Positions 7,909-15,711 of a stretch of DNA of 64,000 nt are shown here, one piece after another (the stretch's first letter is position 1; each line of letters opens with the position of its first letter). The notes under the pieces were generated by a model. The model was not told the origin of the DNA. It ran no database searches and was given only the letters and a program-made list of their open reading frames with translations. Source of the DNA: Natrialba taiwanensis DSM 12281 (GTDB taxonomy: Archaea > Halobacteriota > Halobacteria > Halobacteriales > Natrialbaceae); the NCBI RefSeq assembly GCF_000337595.1, contig NZ_AOIL01000019.1:17988-81987 (forward strand), in the 5' to 3' direction. The position numbers and the translations under genes were made by a program.

Positions 7909-9177
7909 TCACCATCCCATCAATGTCTGGAGTTCCGGCGTTGAGTTGATCAGTCCAGTTCGTGTACTCTCCACGTCTCCTTGGAGCGAATACGACCTGA
8001 ACTTCCCCTGATCTCCGCCTTCCTTCTTTTTCGATTCGAGAACTCCTGTCGTCACGTGCTTGTTCAGAAGCTCAAGCGCACGATTGTACCCCTTGGGCTC
8101 TACTTCGACGTCCCGTGCTACTGTTTGGTAAACCTCGTGAATCTCTGACGTCCGGAACCATTCTTTCTCCGGGTTATTCCGGTCAAGACGTGTGAGAGCA
8201 AACAGGAGTAATTTCCCGGACAACGGAGTCCCTTTCACCATCTCCATAAAGAGCTCAACTTCGACGAGTTCGTCAGCTTCGAGAACGTGATTCGCGGTCA
8301 CGATATCATCGCCTTCTTCGTCGGCGATCTCGCCCGCATTCCGGAACAATCGGACTGCGCGTCGAGCGTCGCCGTGTTCTTCAGCTGCGAGTTCAGCTGT
8401 AGTTGGAATCACCTCGTCATCGAGAACACCGTCGTAAAATGCGTCCCGTCGATTTTCGAGGATTGCAATGAGCTGGTCTTCTTCGTACGGTGTGAACGTT
8501 CGGTGTTCTGGCTGGAGAGTCGATTGAACCCGTGACTCGATTTCTCCTTTAAATTCGATGTCGTTCGAAATCCCGATTGTAACGACTGGGAAGTCAACGT
8601 CGTCTTTTGATTGTGTCCGTGATAGCGTGTAGAGGACCTCGTTGACTTCTCCGTGCTTGTCGATTTCATCGATGATGACGACGAGGCCACCAGAAAACTC
8701 CCGCTGAACAACGGGCCACAATTTCTGGTCGCGATAATGCTCGGCTGAGAGGCCCTGATAGGGGACATCGAGCGGGTTCTCTGCTTTCGCGTTCACCTGC
8801 TCTGCGATCTTTCGGAAGGTGGAGGTATACGTAGAGATGGGGTCTGGATTAATGTAGGCAGTAACGATCGGGGAGTCCGTTCCTGCAGTTGCTGCTTCGA
8901 GCCGCTCACAGACGTGTCTTGCAACTAGTGTCTTCCCCGTCCCGGTTTCGCCCCACTCCAAGACGTTATCCGGGACGCTGTTTGTCCGCATCTTTCGGAG
9001 ATTCTTGGCCAAGAATGTGATATGGTCGTCTCGTCCGACAATTCGATTGGCGTCAGGAACGTTATCGATCTCGAGCAACCACGGTTTCTCAAAAATATCC
9101 GATTCGTCTTCGCTATCCCCCTCGTCGACATTTAATATCTCGTCGACGGTTGTTTGCGTGGAATCGTTGTTTGGCAT
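7909..9177 (-). CDS. Orc1/Cdc6 replication initiator
   Basis: 422 residues from ATG 9177 (an upstream ATG at 9198 would add 7). AAA+ ATPase with Walker A GETGTGKT (76-83), Walker B VVIIDEIDK (near 167), a sensor-like region ISNDIEFK, and an arginine-bearing SRVQSTL helix. The C-terminal quarter (residues 300-400) is the winged-helix DNA-binding domain. In archaea Orc1/Cdc6 binds origin repeats and loads the MCM helicase. The gene is flanked on both sides by eight copies of a related repeat, so it probably serves this origin. No MCM gene is in the window; the host would supply it. Confidence 0.92.
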   Translation of the reverse strand: MPNNDSTQTTVDEILNVDEGDSEDESDIFEKPWLLEIDNVPDANRIVGRDDHITFLAKNLRKMRTNSVPDNVLEWGETGTGKTLVARHVCERLEAATAGTDSPIVTAYINPDPISTYTSTFRKIAEQVNAKAENPLDVPYQGLSAEHYRDQKLWPVVQREFSGGLVVIIDEIDKHGEVNEVLYTLSRTQSKDDVDFPVVTIGISNDIEFKGEIESRVQSTLQPEHRTFTPYEEDQLIAILENRRDAFYDGVLDDEVIPTTAELAAEEHGDARRAVRLFRNAGEIADEEGDDIVTANHVLEADELVEVELFMEMVKGTPLSGKLLLFALTRLDRNNPEKEWFRTSEIHEVYQTVARDVEVEPKGYNRALELLNKHVTTGVLESKKKEGGDQGKFRSYSLQGDVESTRTGLINSTPELQTLMGW

Positions 9178-9214
9178 GGACGGACCAATTCGCCCCATTC
9201 ACATATAGGTTGCC

Positions 9215-9316
9215 CACCCTCGGTGTGATTGATTTGCCTCCATTCACACTCCGGGGGGTGTTCCAGAGAACAAGACCCCCCAGAGTGTGAATGGAGACCC
9301 CCCAGAGTGTGAATGG
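9215..9316. repeat. Origin repeats, group B
   Basis: Four further copies of the initiator-box-like unit upstream of orc1/cdc6: 9215-9231 (degenerate), 9240-9261 (inverted, CCATTCACACTCCGGGGGGT...), and two tandem identical copies ACCCCCCAGAGTGTGAATGG at 9275-9294 and 9297-9316. They cover the promoter side of the gene, so they may also couple initiator level to origin binding. Confidence 0.8.
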
Positions 9317-9372
9317 ACTTGACCTCGTCGCCCACTTGTGATTTGCTCACCTCAGATGATATCTGAGCCTAC

Positions 9373-11544
9373 TCATTCGTTCCGGGCCGCTGTGAACTCC
9401 GTTAGCTCCACCTCCTGGGTCTCGGCGAGTCTCCGTCGAATGTCTGTACGATCCCACCCAAGCGGCAACAGCACGCTCTCGACAGCTCTGACCAGCTGCG
9501 TCTCGTAGTACGAGGCGTCGTAGGTCTCGATCTCCTCGTGGGCGAGGGCGACACGGTCTCGCGAGGATTTCTCGTCGTCGACGACCACGTACTCGATATC
9601 CTGGCCCGGGTGGACTGCCAGATCCTGCTCGCGCGCCCGTTTCAAGGCCGCCACGTTCTGGGTATTCTGTGAGTAGCCTTCCAGCGGCTTGGAAACACGA
9701 TTCCGCTCGACGAGCCGCTCCACTGCTACGTTGCCCGCCTGCAGTTGGTCGATTGCTCGTTCGAGACGTCCGAGTACCGCGTCCGGTGACCGCGTGGCAT
9801 CGAGCCGGTCGAGACAGTCCCGCTGGACGTCCTCGATGAACGGCGGGGTTGAGCGCTGCCGGGCTTCGATGCCTCTGATCTTGAAGTCGTATTCGCCGGC
9901 GACCTTCCCGAAGTACTTCGTCAGCGCGCCGGCGTCGCTCTCGCGCTGCGGCACGAACGCCACCCAGTCGTAGTGGGCTTCGTGTTCGAGCCGAATCTCG
10001 ACGCGTTCCGTGATCTCCGTCGCGAGCGTCTCGAGGTCCTCGCGGTCATCGTCGTCGACGTCGGGGTCCGGGGTCACCCAGATGGAGTCGACGATGCCGT
10101 GGACGACGCGCCAGCCGCCAGCTTCCAGTCGCTGTTTCGCCGTCAGCAGAATCTCGCGAGCGAACGCGTTGATCGCTTCGTGACACTCGATGCGGCCGAA
10201 CTTCGCGTTGCTAAACCCTTGATAGCCGAAGCAGGCGACGAGGATCCACTTCAGTGCGCCCGACCGTCCCTCGAGTTCCGCCAGTCGGTCCTCGTCGGGG
10301 TCGTCCCGATCCTTCTCGCGACGGATGGCCGCCTTGATCTCGTCGCGGGCGTCGATGATCGGCTGCAGCACGTCGACGAGGTAGCCCCGGTCGTCGCAGA
10401 TCGAGTATCCGAGGCCGGGGACGTCGTCGCGGTCGCTGTGGCAGTCACACCGGATGACGTCCGGCGAGACGTTCCGGGTACAGATGATGTTCGGATACAA
10501 TGAGGAGAAGTCGAGTTCGTGGACGTTCTCGTGGAGGCCAACCTCGGGGGCGAAGATGAATCCGCCGCGGTCGGCATCGTGGAGCGTCCCCATCGGCTTG
10601 TAGAACTCGTGGCGCCAGGAGTTCCACGGGACGAGGACGCCGCGGTCGTGAGCCTCACAGATCTGGATCGCCGTGAGGACGTTTCCGATCGACGCCCACG
10701 CAAGCTCCTGGACGGGCTTCTTTGAGCGCGACACAAGGTCCAGGACGCCGTCGAGGTTCGTCTCCCCGTAGAAGAATGTGTTCGACTCGTCGATGATCGC
10801 CCGACCGGGCACGTTGTACCGCGCCGGGGAGTGACCGACGCGACCATAGCTCGAGTACGTCGACCGGCTCGCGAGCTGCTGATAGTCGACGTCCGGCCAC
10901 CTGCTCAGCGAGAAGTCGTCGACGCCGGCGTCCGTCGCCATCTCGTGGAGGGTCGGGACGATCTCGCTCGTCGAGCAGACCAGGACGTCTGGATCGTGTG
11001 CTTCGAGCGCCCCCTGGACGGCGGTCAGGAGATCCGTCGGCGAGCCGGTGACGGTGTCGCCGGCGACGGACAGCTCCCCGTAGACGTCGCTGCTTGTTTC
11101 GGTCACCGGGACGCTGAGCCGGAGCGTCGACAACTCGCTCGCCGGCGTCGGATCGGCACCGGTCTCCAGACAGTACCGGAACTCCCGCGAGAGGTCGACG
11201 TTGAAGCAGGCGAGATCCCCGACTGGATAGTCCGACAGCTGGCGCGCTTGCCGGGTGAGTGGGGTGACGCGGTCGATGTGGGCGACATCGACCGCGAGGA
11301 CTGTCTCCTCGTCCCGTCGAAAGCCGGGCCGTCGCGCAACCGTCTCGGTCGCGACGACGTCCGGGTGCTGGTCGTACACCGACTGGAGTGTCATGAGGTT
11401 GAGGTCGGTCGCTGGGTCGCGAGGGGCGACGTAGAATCGTGGGGTGTAATCATCGCGCTCGGTCGCGACGGCGCTGTCGGCGGTTGCCTCCCACTCCAGG
11501 ACACGACCGTCGTCCAGAAAGTCGATACTGAACGGCATCGTCAC
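9373..11544 (-). CDS. Family B DNA polymerase, plasmid type
   Basis: 723 residues. Polymerase motif A is DFSSLYP (345-351), motif B lies around KWILVACFGYQG (432-443) and motif C is HGIVDSIW (482-489). Family B enzymes usually have DTD in motif C; here the first aspartate is replaced and only D486 remains. The exonuclease region (about 100-250) lacks a recognisable DxE first motif, and the second motif reads DPDVLVCSTS instead of the usual DxxxGYNxxxFD type. This looks like a proofreading-deficient, possibly low-fidelity accessory polymerase rather than the replicative PolB. It overlaps the upstream 101-residue gene by 4 bases and forms one operon with it and the RecA-like gene. Confidence 0.85.
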   Translation of the reverse strand: MTMPFSIDFLDDGRVLEWEATADSAVATERDDYTPRFYVAPRDPATDLNLMTLQSVYDQHPDVVATETVARRPGFRRDEETVLAVDVAHIDRVTPLTRQARQLSDYPVGDLACFNVDLSREFRYCLETGADPTPASELSTLRLSVPVTETSSDVYGELSVAGDTVTGSPTDLLTAVQGALEAHDPDVLVCSTSEIVPTLHEMATDAGVDDFSLSRWPDVDYQQLASRSTYSSYGRVGHSPARYNVPGRAIIDESNTFFYGETNLDGVLDLVSRSKKPVQELAWASIGNVLTAIQICEAHDRGVLVPWNSWRHEFYKPMGTLHDADRGGFIFAPEVGLHENVHELDFSSLYPNIICTRNVSPDVIRCDCHSDRDDVPGLGYSICDDRGYLVDVLQPIIDARDEIKAAIRREKDRDDPDEDRLAELEGRSGALKWILVACFGYQGFSNAKFGRIECHEAINAFAREILLTAKQRLEAGGWRVVHGIVDSIWVTPDPDVDDDDREDLETLATEITERVEIRLEHEAHYDWVAFVPQRESDAGALTKYFGKVAGEYDFKIRGIEARQRSTPPFIEDVQRDCLDRLDATRSPDAVLGRLERAIDQLQAGNVAVERLVERNRVSKPLEGYSQNTQNVAALKRAREQDLAVHPGQDIEYVVVDDEKSSRDRVALAHEEIETYDASYYETQLVRAVESVLLPLGWDRTDIRRRLAETQEVELTEFTAARNE

Positions 11545-11846
11545 GGGTTTGCGTCCGGTGGAGCGACCTCCTCGTCATAGTGTGCTGCGACCGCGTCTTC
11601 GAGCTCCTCGAGGCGCTCTTCGTGGTCGTCGAGGCGGGCCTCCTGTTCAAGATCGATGCTGAGTAGCGCCGGTAGCAGCGGATTCTGGTGGTTCAACAGC
11701 CCGCTTGCGTCGGCGTGCTCGCGGGCGTACTCGAACAGCCGGTCGAAGCGCGGCTGGTCGCGACGCCGCAGTGCCCGCCGGAACTCCGCCCAGCGCTCTT
11801 CGATGGCCCGCAGTGCATCACGGTAGGTTGGGTTCGTACGCCCCAT
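11541..11846 (-). CDS. Small polymerase-operon protein
   Basis: 101 residues, mostly helical and charged, with a long heptad-like stretch near the end (LDDHEERLEELEDAVAAHY). No recognised domain. It starts 2 bases after the stop of the RecA-like gene and overlaps the polymerase start by 4 bases (ATGA), so the three genes are translationally coupled. It may bridge the two larger proteins; this is inference from position only. Confidence 0.7.
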   Translation of the reverse strand: MGRTNPTYRDALRAIEERWAEFRRALRRRDQPRFDRLFEYAREHADASGLLNHQNPLLPALLSIDLEQEARLDDHEERLEELEDAVAAHYDEEVAPPDANP

Positions 11847-11848
11847 CG

Positions 11849-12799
11849 CTATCGTCCTCCTGACCCGGTTGCGGTCCAGGCATCGAGCAAGGGGTCTGCG
11901 GTTGCCGCCACCGTCTCACCGTCAGCTGTGACGCCCGTCCCGACACCCTCCGAGGTCGGCGTCGACGGCGCCGGCGTCGTCGGTTCCACGCCGACCTGCG
12001 TAGCGCGTGCCGCGAGCAGCTGCCGCCAGTACGCGAATGTCGTCTGGTAGTACGCGCCGTCGTCGACGGGATAGACGAGCGTCTCGAAGTCCTCGCCGAT
12101 GACCCGTGGCCCCATCCGAGTTTGCTCGCACTCCAGATGGTGGTCGGCGACCGTCGCGACTGATTCGGTGAATTTGTTTCGTTCGTTTCGCGTAACGAGA
12201 ACCGGGATGTCGTATCCCTCGGCGTAGGTCGCCAACCGGGCGAGAGTTCGAGCCTGAAGAGTTTCCGCGTGGGTTTCGCCGAGGGTATCGTCGGCGCGGT
12301 ACTGGGCGTCGACGACCGGCGCGACGATGAGGGCGGGCGTGTGGGGCGACGTGTCCTCGTCACGACTTGGTGCCCTTCGACCGGCCGCCCTGGCGTCGGT
12401 GGTGGACATCTGGATCGACTTGTTCACTGCCGTCGGGAGATCACAGACGGCGCCGTAGTGCTGGTAGGCGGTGAATCCGCGTGCCACGTGGATTCGGTTG
12501 AGCAACCGTTGACTGGGGGCTATCTGCGTCAGCGTGGCCGTCGTCGCAAGGCCGTTTGCGTCAATCCAGAAAGCGGGCCCATCGTGCAAGAGGAGATGAT
12601 CGAGTACCAATGACTGAAGGATCGGAACACCCCGATCACCGTCGACATCGAGGAGCGTGATACCGTCCTCAAGAGAGGGAAGCAGCATTCCGTCTGTCGC
12701 TGGATCGGCTTGATTAGCCAGATTCTGGTTGCGGTCAGCGCTCCGTGTTGGCTGGTCTACCGCCAATCGGTTCGACGTCGATGTGGAGCGGTCGGGCAT
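11849..12799 (-). CDS. RecA/RadA-like protein without Walker A
   Basis: 316 residues from ATG 12799 (ATG 12817 also possible). The order of elements fits a RecA-fold core: GITLLDVDGDRGVPILQSLVLDHLLL at about 45-70, a region ARGFTAYQHYGAVCDLP near 105, a LIVAPVVDAQYR strand near 160 in the Walker B position, and IPVLVTRNERNKFT near 205 as in RadA/RadB loop regions. No GxxxxGK(S/T) loop is present, so ATP hydrolysis is doubtful. It heads the operon with a small protein and PolB, a combination like the bacterial ImuA-ImuB-DnaE2 mutasome, in which ImuA is also a degenerate RecA relative. Confidence 0.6.
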   Translation of the reverse strand: MPDRSTSTSNRLAVDQPTRSADRNQNLANQADPATDGMLLPSLEDGITLLDVDGDRGVPILQSLVLDHLLLHDGPAFWIDANGLATTATLTQIAPSQRLLNRIHVARGFTAYQHYGAVCDLPTAVNKSIQMSTTDARAAGRRAPSRDEDTSPHTPALIVAPVVDAQYRADDTLGETHAETLQARTLARLATYAEGYDIPVLVTRNERNKFTESVATVADHHLECEQTRMGPRVIGEDFETLVYPVDDGAYYQTTFAYWRQLLAARATQVGVEPTTPAPSTPTSEGVGTGVTADGETVAATADPLLDAWTATGSGGR

Positions 12800-13024
12800 A
12801 CTCCAGTAGATGGCCACGTACCAGATAAGCCGCGGCGTGTCGCTTCCGCATTTCCAAGAAATGACTGAGTAATGCGGTACATCGGACTCAGGCGCTGGAT
12901 TTTGGCGATCGTCCGAAGGTTTCCGAGAAGGCTTCCAGAATGACCTTGGTTCGGATGATTCGTAGCGAGTGGGCCCATCCTTTCAGGTTGGGTCTGAGCG
13001 ACAACACAGCCCCACAATCCAGTG

Positions 13025-13168
13025 TTACGGCTTGTCTGGATGTTCCACCGCCTCTAGACCGGCTTCGATAATCTCTTGATAGGCTTCTTCGAGGTCCTTG
13101 TCCTCTTGTTCGGCGTAGTCTTTCACCCGCCCATTCAGTGTGTGCGAGATGTCGATGTTCGGTCGCAT
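13025..13168 (-). CDS. Small RHH-like protein divergent from tnpB
   Basis: 47 residues starting at ATG 13168 ([20 protein letters not shown]...) and ending at TAA 13025-13027. A beta strand followed by two helices (RVKDYAEQ..., [16 protein letters not shown]) fits a ribbon-helix-helix fold, as in small antitoxins and repressors. It is divergent from tnpB with only 38 bases between the starts, so it could repress tnpB or belong to the element. The codon bias matches a real haloarchaeal gene. Confidence 0.6.
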   Translation of the reverse strand: MRPNIDISHTLNGRVKDYAEQEDKDLEEAYQEIIEAGLEAVEHPDKP

Positions 13169-13183
13169 CGTTTGTGTCCAAAA

Positions 13184-13212
13184 GACATTTAGACATTCAA
13201 GAACAAATGTCT
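13184..13212. repeat. Inverted repeat at the tnpB start
   Basis: AGACATTT at about 13182-13190 pairs with AAATGTCT at about 13205-13212, overlapping the ATG of tnpB at 13207. It lies in the divergent gap and could be an operator for the small RHH-like protein or a stem at the left end of the element. Confidence 0.45.
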
Positions 13213-14523
13213 GTTGTCGTGAGGCGAACCAATACGTTCGCGGTGCGACCGCTCTCCGAGCAGGATGAGCAGCTGCTCCGCGAGCTGTTGGACGCCTCCG
13301 CCAGCCTCTGGAACGAACTGAACTACGAGCGCCGCCAGAACTACTTCGACGGCGACTCCGTATGGGATACTGCCGACTACCGCAAACAGTACGTCGGTGT
13401 CCTCGGCTCCGCTACTGCCCAACAAGTCATCCGTAAGAACAGCGAGGCGTGGCGGTCGTTCTTCGCCGCCTGCGAAGATGGCGAGGACACAGCCCCTCCC
13501 GGTTACTGGGGCAACGACGAGGCCGGTAGAGAGTTGCGGACGTACATCCGTAATGACTCCTACACCATCGAAACTGGTGAACGGAGTCGCCTCGAAATCC
13601 CGGTCGGCCAAGACCTGAAAGATGAGTACGGACTTGGCTACTACGACCGCCTACGGCTCGAAGTCTGTGGCGCTCCCAAGTGGGACGGCGAACAGGGCCG
13701 ATTGGAACTGTACTTCGACGAGATCGACGACACGTTCAGAGCCATTCAGCCTGTCACTGTCCCGGATTCTCGACAGGATTCACCACTAGCCGACGAATCG
13801 GCTGCTCTGGATGTAGGCGCGAACAACCTCGTCGCCTGTACCACCACCACCGGCCAGCAGTATCTCTACGAGGGACGCGACCTGTTCGCCCGCTTCCGTG
13901 AAACCACCGAAGAAATCGCGAGGCTCCAATCGAAACTCCAAGAGGGCCGAAACAGCAGTCAGCGGATTCTATCCCTGTACCGCAAGCGAACGCGCCGCCG
14001 CGACCACGCCCAAGACGCTCTCGTGCGGAATTTGATCGAGCGACTATACGACGAAGGTGTCGATACGGTGTACGTCGGCGACCTTACGGACGTGCTGGTG
14101 GACTACTGGAGCGCGGAAGTGAACGAGAAAACCCACCAGTTCTGGGCGTATCGCTCGTTCATCGATCGTCTCGCCATGACCGCCGAGGAGTACGGTATCA
14201 CGGTCGAAGTCCGCTCAGAAGCATACACGACGGCGGAGTGTCCAGTGTGTGGCGAACGAGAGAAGACGGAGCGGGATGGCGACGTGTTCCGCTGTTCGTG
14301 TGGCTATGAGGGCCACGCCGACCTCGGTGCGTCACGGACATTCCTCGAACGACAGGCTGGCGTAAATCTGGACGTCGGGTCGATGGCACGGCCCGTGCGC
14401 CTCACGTGGGACGACCACAACTGGTCGGAGTTATCACGCTCTCCCGAGAGGGCAAGTCCCAACGAGGAGCGCACAAACCGGAGTACCCGCACGGGGAAAC
14501 TTGCCTCCGTGGGTGCGGCATAG
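13207..14523 (+). CDS. tnpB: TnpB RNA-guided nuclease, IS605/IS1341 type
   Basis: 438 residues from ATG 13207. RuvC-like catalytic residues look intact: D in ALDVGANNL (near 201), E in VRSEAYTT (near 338) and D in [11 protein letters not shown] (near 371). Between the last two is the zinc ribbon CPVCG...CSCG. TnpB proteins are RNA-guided DNA nucleases that keep IS200/IS605-type elements in the population. No TnpA (Y1 transposase) is present, so this is an IS1341-type element that depends on a TnpA elsewhere. The right-end hairpin follows 22 bases after the stop. Confidence 0.9.
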   Translation: MSVVVRRTNTFAVRPLSEQDEQLLRELLDASASLWNELNYERRQNYFDGDSVWDTADYRKQYVGVLGSATAQQVIRKNSEAWRSFFAACEDGEDTAPPGYWGNDEAGRELRTYIRNDSYTIETGERSRLEIPVGQDLKDEYGLGYYDRLRLEVCGAPKWDGEQGRLELYFDEIDDTFRAIQPVTVPDSRQDSPLADESAALDVGANNLVACTTTTGQQYLYEGRDLFARFRETTEEIARLQSKLQEGRNSSQRILSLYRKRTRRRDHAQDALVRNLIERLYDEGVDTVYVGDLTDVLVDYWSAEVNEKTHQFWAYRSFIDRLAMTAEEYGITVEVRSEAYTTAECPVCGEREKTERDGDVFRCSCGYEGHADLGASRTFLERQAGVNLDVGSMARPVRLTWDDHNWSELSRSPERASPNEERTNRSTRTGKLASVGAA

Positions 14524-14545
14524 CCAATATCCCTACCGGAGGAAT

Positions 14546-14575
14546 CCCATTCCTTCAGGAATGGGAGGGTGTCAA
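14546..14575 (+). ncRNA. Right end / omega-RNA hairpin of the TnpB element
   Basis: CCCATTCC (14546-14553), loop TTCA, GGAATGGG (14558-14565), then AGGGTGTCAA ending at 14575. A perfect hairpin followed by TCAA is the usual right end of haloarchaeal IS605-type elements, and the guide RNA of TnpB ends here, with the guide taken from the flanking DNA. The upstream extent of the RNA cannot be read from sequence alone. Confidence 0.65.
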
Positions 14576-14728
14576 TGGGCGCGATCTGGGCGAGTGTACT
14601 AGTTGTCCACAGTCCCGATACGCTTCGCCGTGGCGCTTCCGCGTTTCAGGAAAGCCACGAGATAGATGGCAGCCCGATCTTGGTCGTCGTGTTTGTGCGT
14701 ACGATTGACTATCTCCGCTGGCGCTCAG

Positions 14729-14770
14729 TTAACCAACACACCGGATTTTCCGGGGCTGTTTGTTGGTTAA
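14729..14770. repeat. TTAACCAACA palindrome, copy 5
   Basis: Perfect arms at 14729-14738 and 14761-14770 with a 22-base spacer, 66 bases before the SRAP gene start at 14837. This copy lies 7.7 kb from copy 4, beyond the origin, polymerase operon and TnpB element, which suggests a regulon rather than a simple tandem duplication. Confidence 0.75.
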
Positions 14771-14836
14771 GAACCTCGGCGCTGACGCGATTCCTGTGCG
14801 ACCACGTTGAAGATGCTTCCCTCCGAACTCCTCGGT

Positions 14837-15523
14837 ATGTGTGGCCGGAACTCGCTCTTCATCGACCAGACCGACCTCGAGGCTCGCTTCAACGCCGAGG
14901 TCGTCACAGACGGCGGGTACACACCCCGATACAACATCGCGCCTGGCGACGACCTCCACATCATCACGAACGAGGCTCCAGACGAGATCGACGCCTACCA
15001 CTGGGGGCTGATTCCGTTCTGGGCGGACGAACCCGAGGAGGGCATCATCAACGCTCGCTCCGAGACTGCCGACGAGAAACGCGTCTTCGAGCGGGCGTGG
15101 GAATCACGTCCCTGCCTCGTCCCCTCGTCAGGGTTCTACGAATGGAAATCGCCGAACGGCGGGTCGAAGCAGCCCTACCGGATTTACCGGGAGGACGACC
15201 CCGCATTCGCGATGGCTGGGCTCTGGGACGTCTGGGAGGGCGACGACGAGACGATCTCGTGCGTCACGATTCTCACGACGGAGCCGAACGACCTGATGAA
15301 CTCAATCCACGACCGGATGCCGGTCGTCCACCCAAAGGACGCTGAGTCCGACTGGCTCGCCGCAGATCCGGACACCCGCAAGGGACTGCGCCAGCCGTAC
15401 CCGAAGAACGATCTGGACGCCTACGAAATACCGACGCGGGTCAACAACCCCGGTAACGACGATCCCCAGGTCATCGAGCCGCTGGACCACGAGCAATCGG
15501 GCCTCGGCGAGTTCAGTTCCTGA
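14837..15523 (+). CDS. SRAP-domain protein (HMCES/YedK family)
   Basis: 228 residues starting MCGRN at 14837; the family needs cysteine at position 2 after removal of the first methionine, which fixes this start over the ATG at 14807. Other hallmarks are present: the NARSET segment (near 72), GFYEWK with the active glutamate (near 101) and IHDRMPV with the conserved histidine (near 157). SRAP proteins form a covalent link with abasic sites in single-stranded DNA and so shield them during replication. Its place behind palindrome copy 5 links it to the plasmid backbone genes. Confidence 0.92.
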   Translation: MCGRNSLFIDQTDLEARFNAEVVTDGGYTPRYNIAPGDDLHIITNEAPDEIDAYHWGLIPFWADEPEEGIINARSETADEKRVFERAWESRPCLVPSSGFYEWKSPNGGSKQPYRIYREDDPAFAMAGLWDVWEGDDETISCVTILTTEPNDLMNSIHDRMPVVHPKDAESDWLAADPDTRKGLRQPYPKNDLDAYEIPTRVNNPGNDDPQVIEPLDHEQSGLGEFSS

Positions 15524-15711
15524 TAGCTGACGGGGTCACGGTCACTGCATCGGCGACACAGTTGCCGAATCGACGAGCGAGTCCTCTCGATCTCGGATGG
15601 TACCTTCTGCCTTAAGGCGGTCTTAGAGATGCTTACGCTCGGTATTATCCAATTGTGCCTTCCGCTGAGAGAGCATACGTACTATGCGACGATGACCCGT
15701 TTGTTATCGAG

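Noticed and set aside
13207..14523. Complete IS200/IS605 element with TnpA
   Set aside because: No Y1 transposase frame is found on either side; only TnpB and the small facing gene are present.
14807..14836. Earlier start (ATG 14807) for the SRAP gene
   Set aside because: SRAP proteins need cysteine directly after the first methionine; only ATG 14837 gives MCGR.
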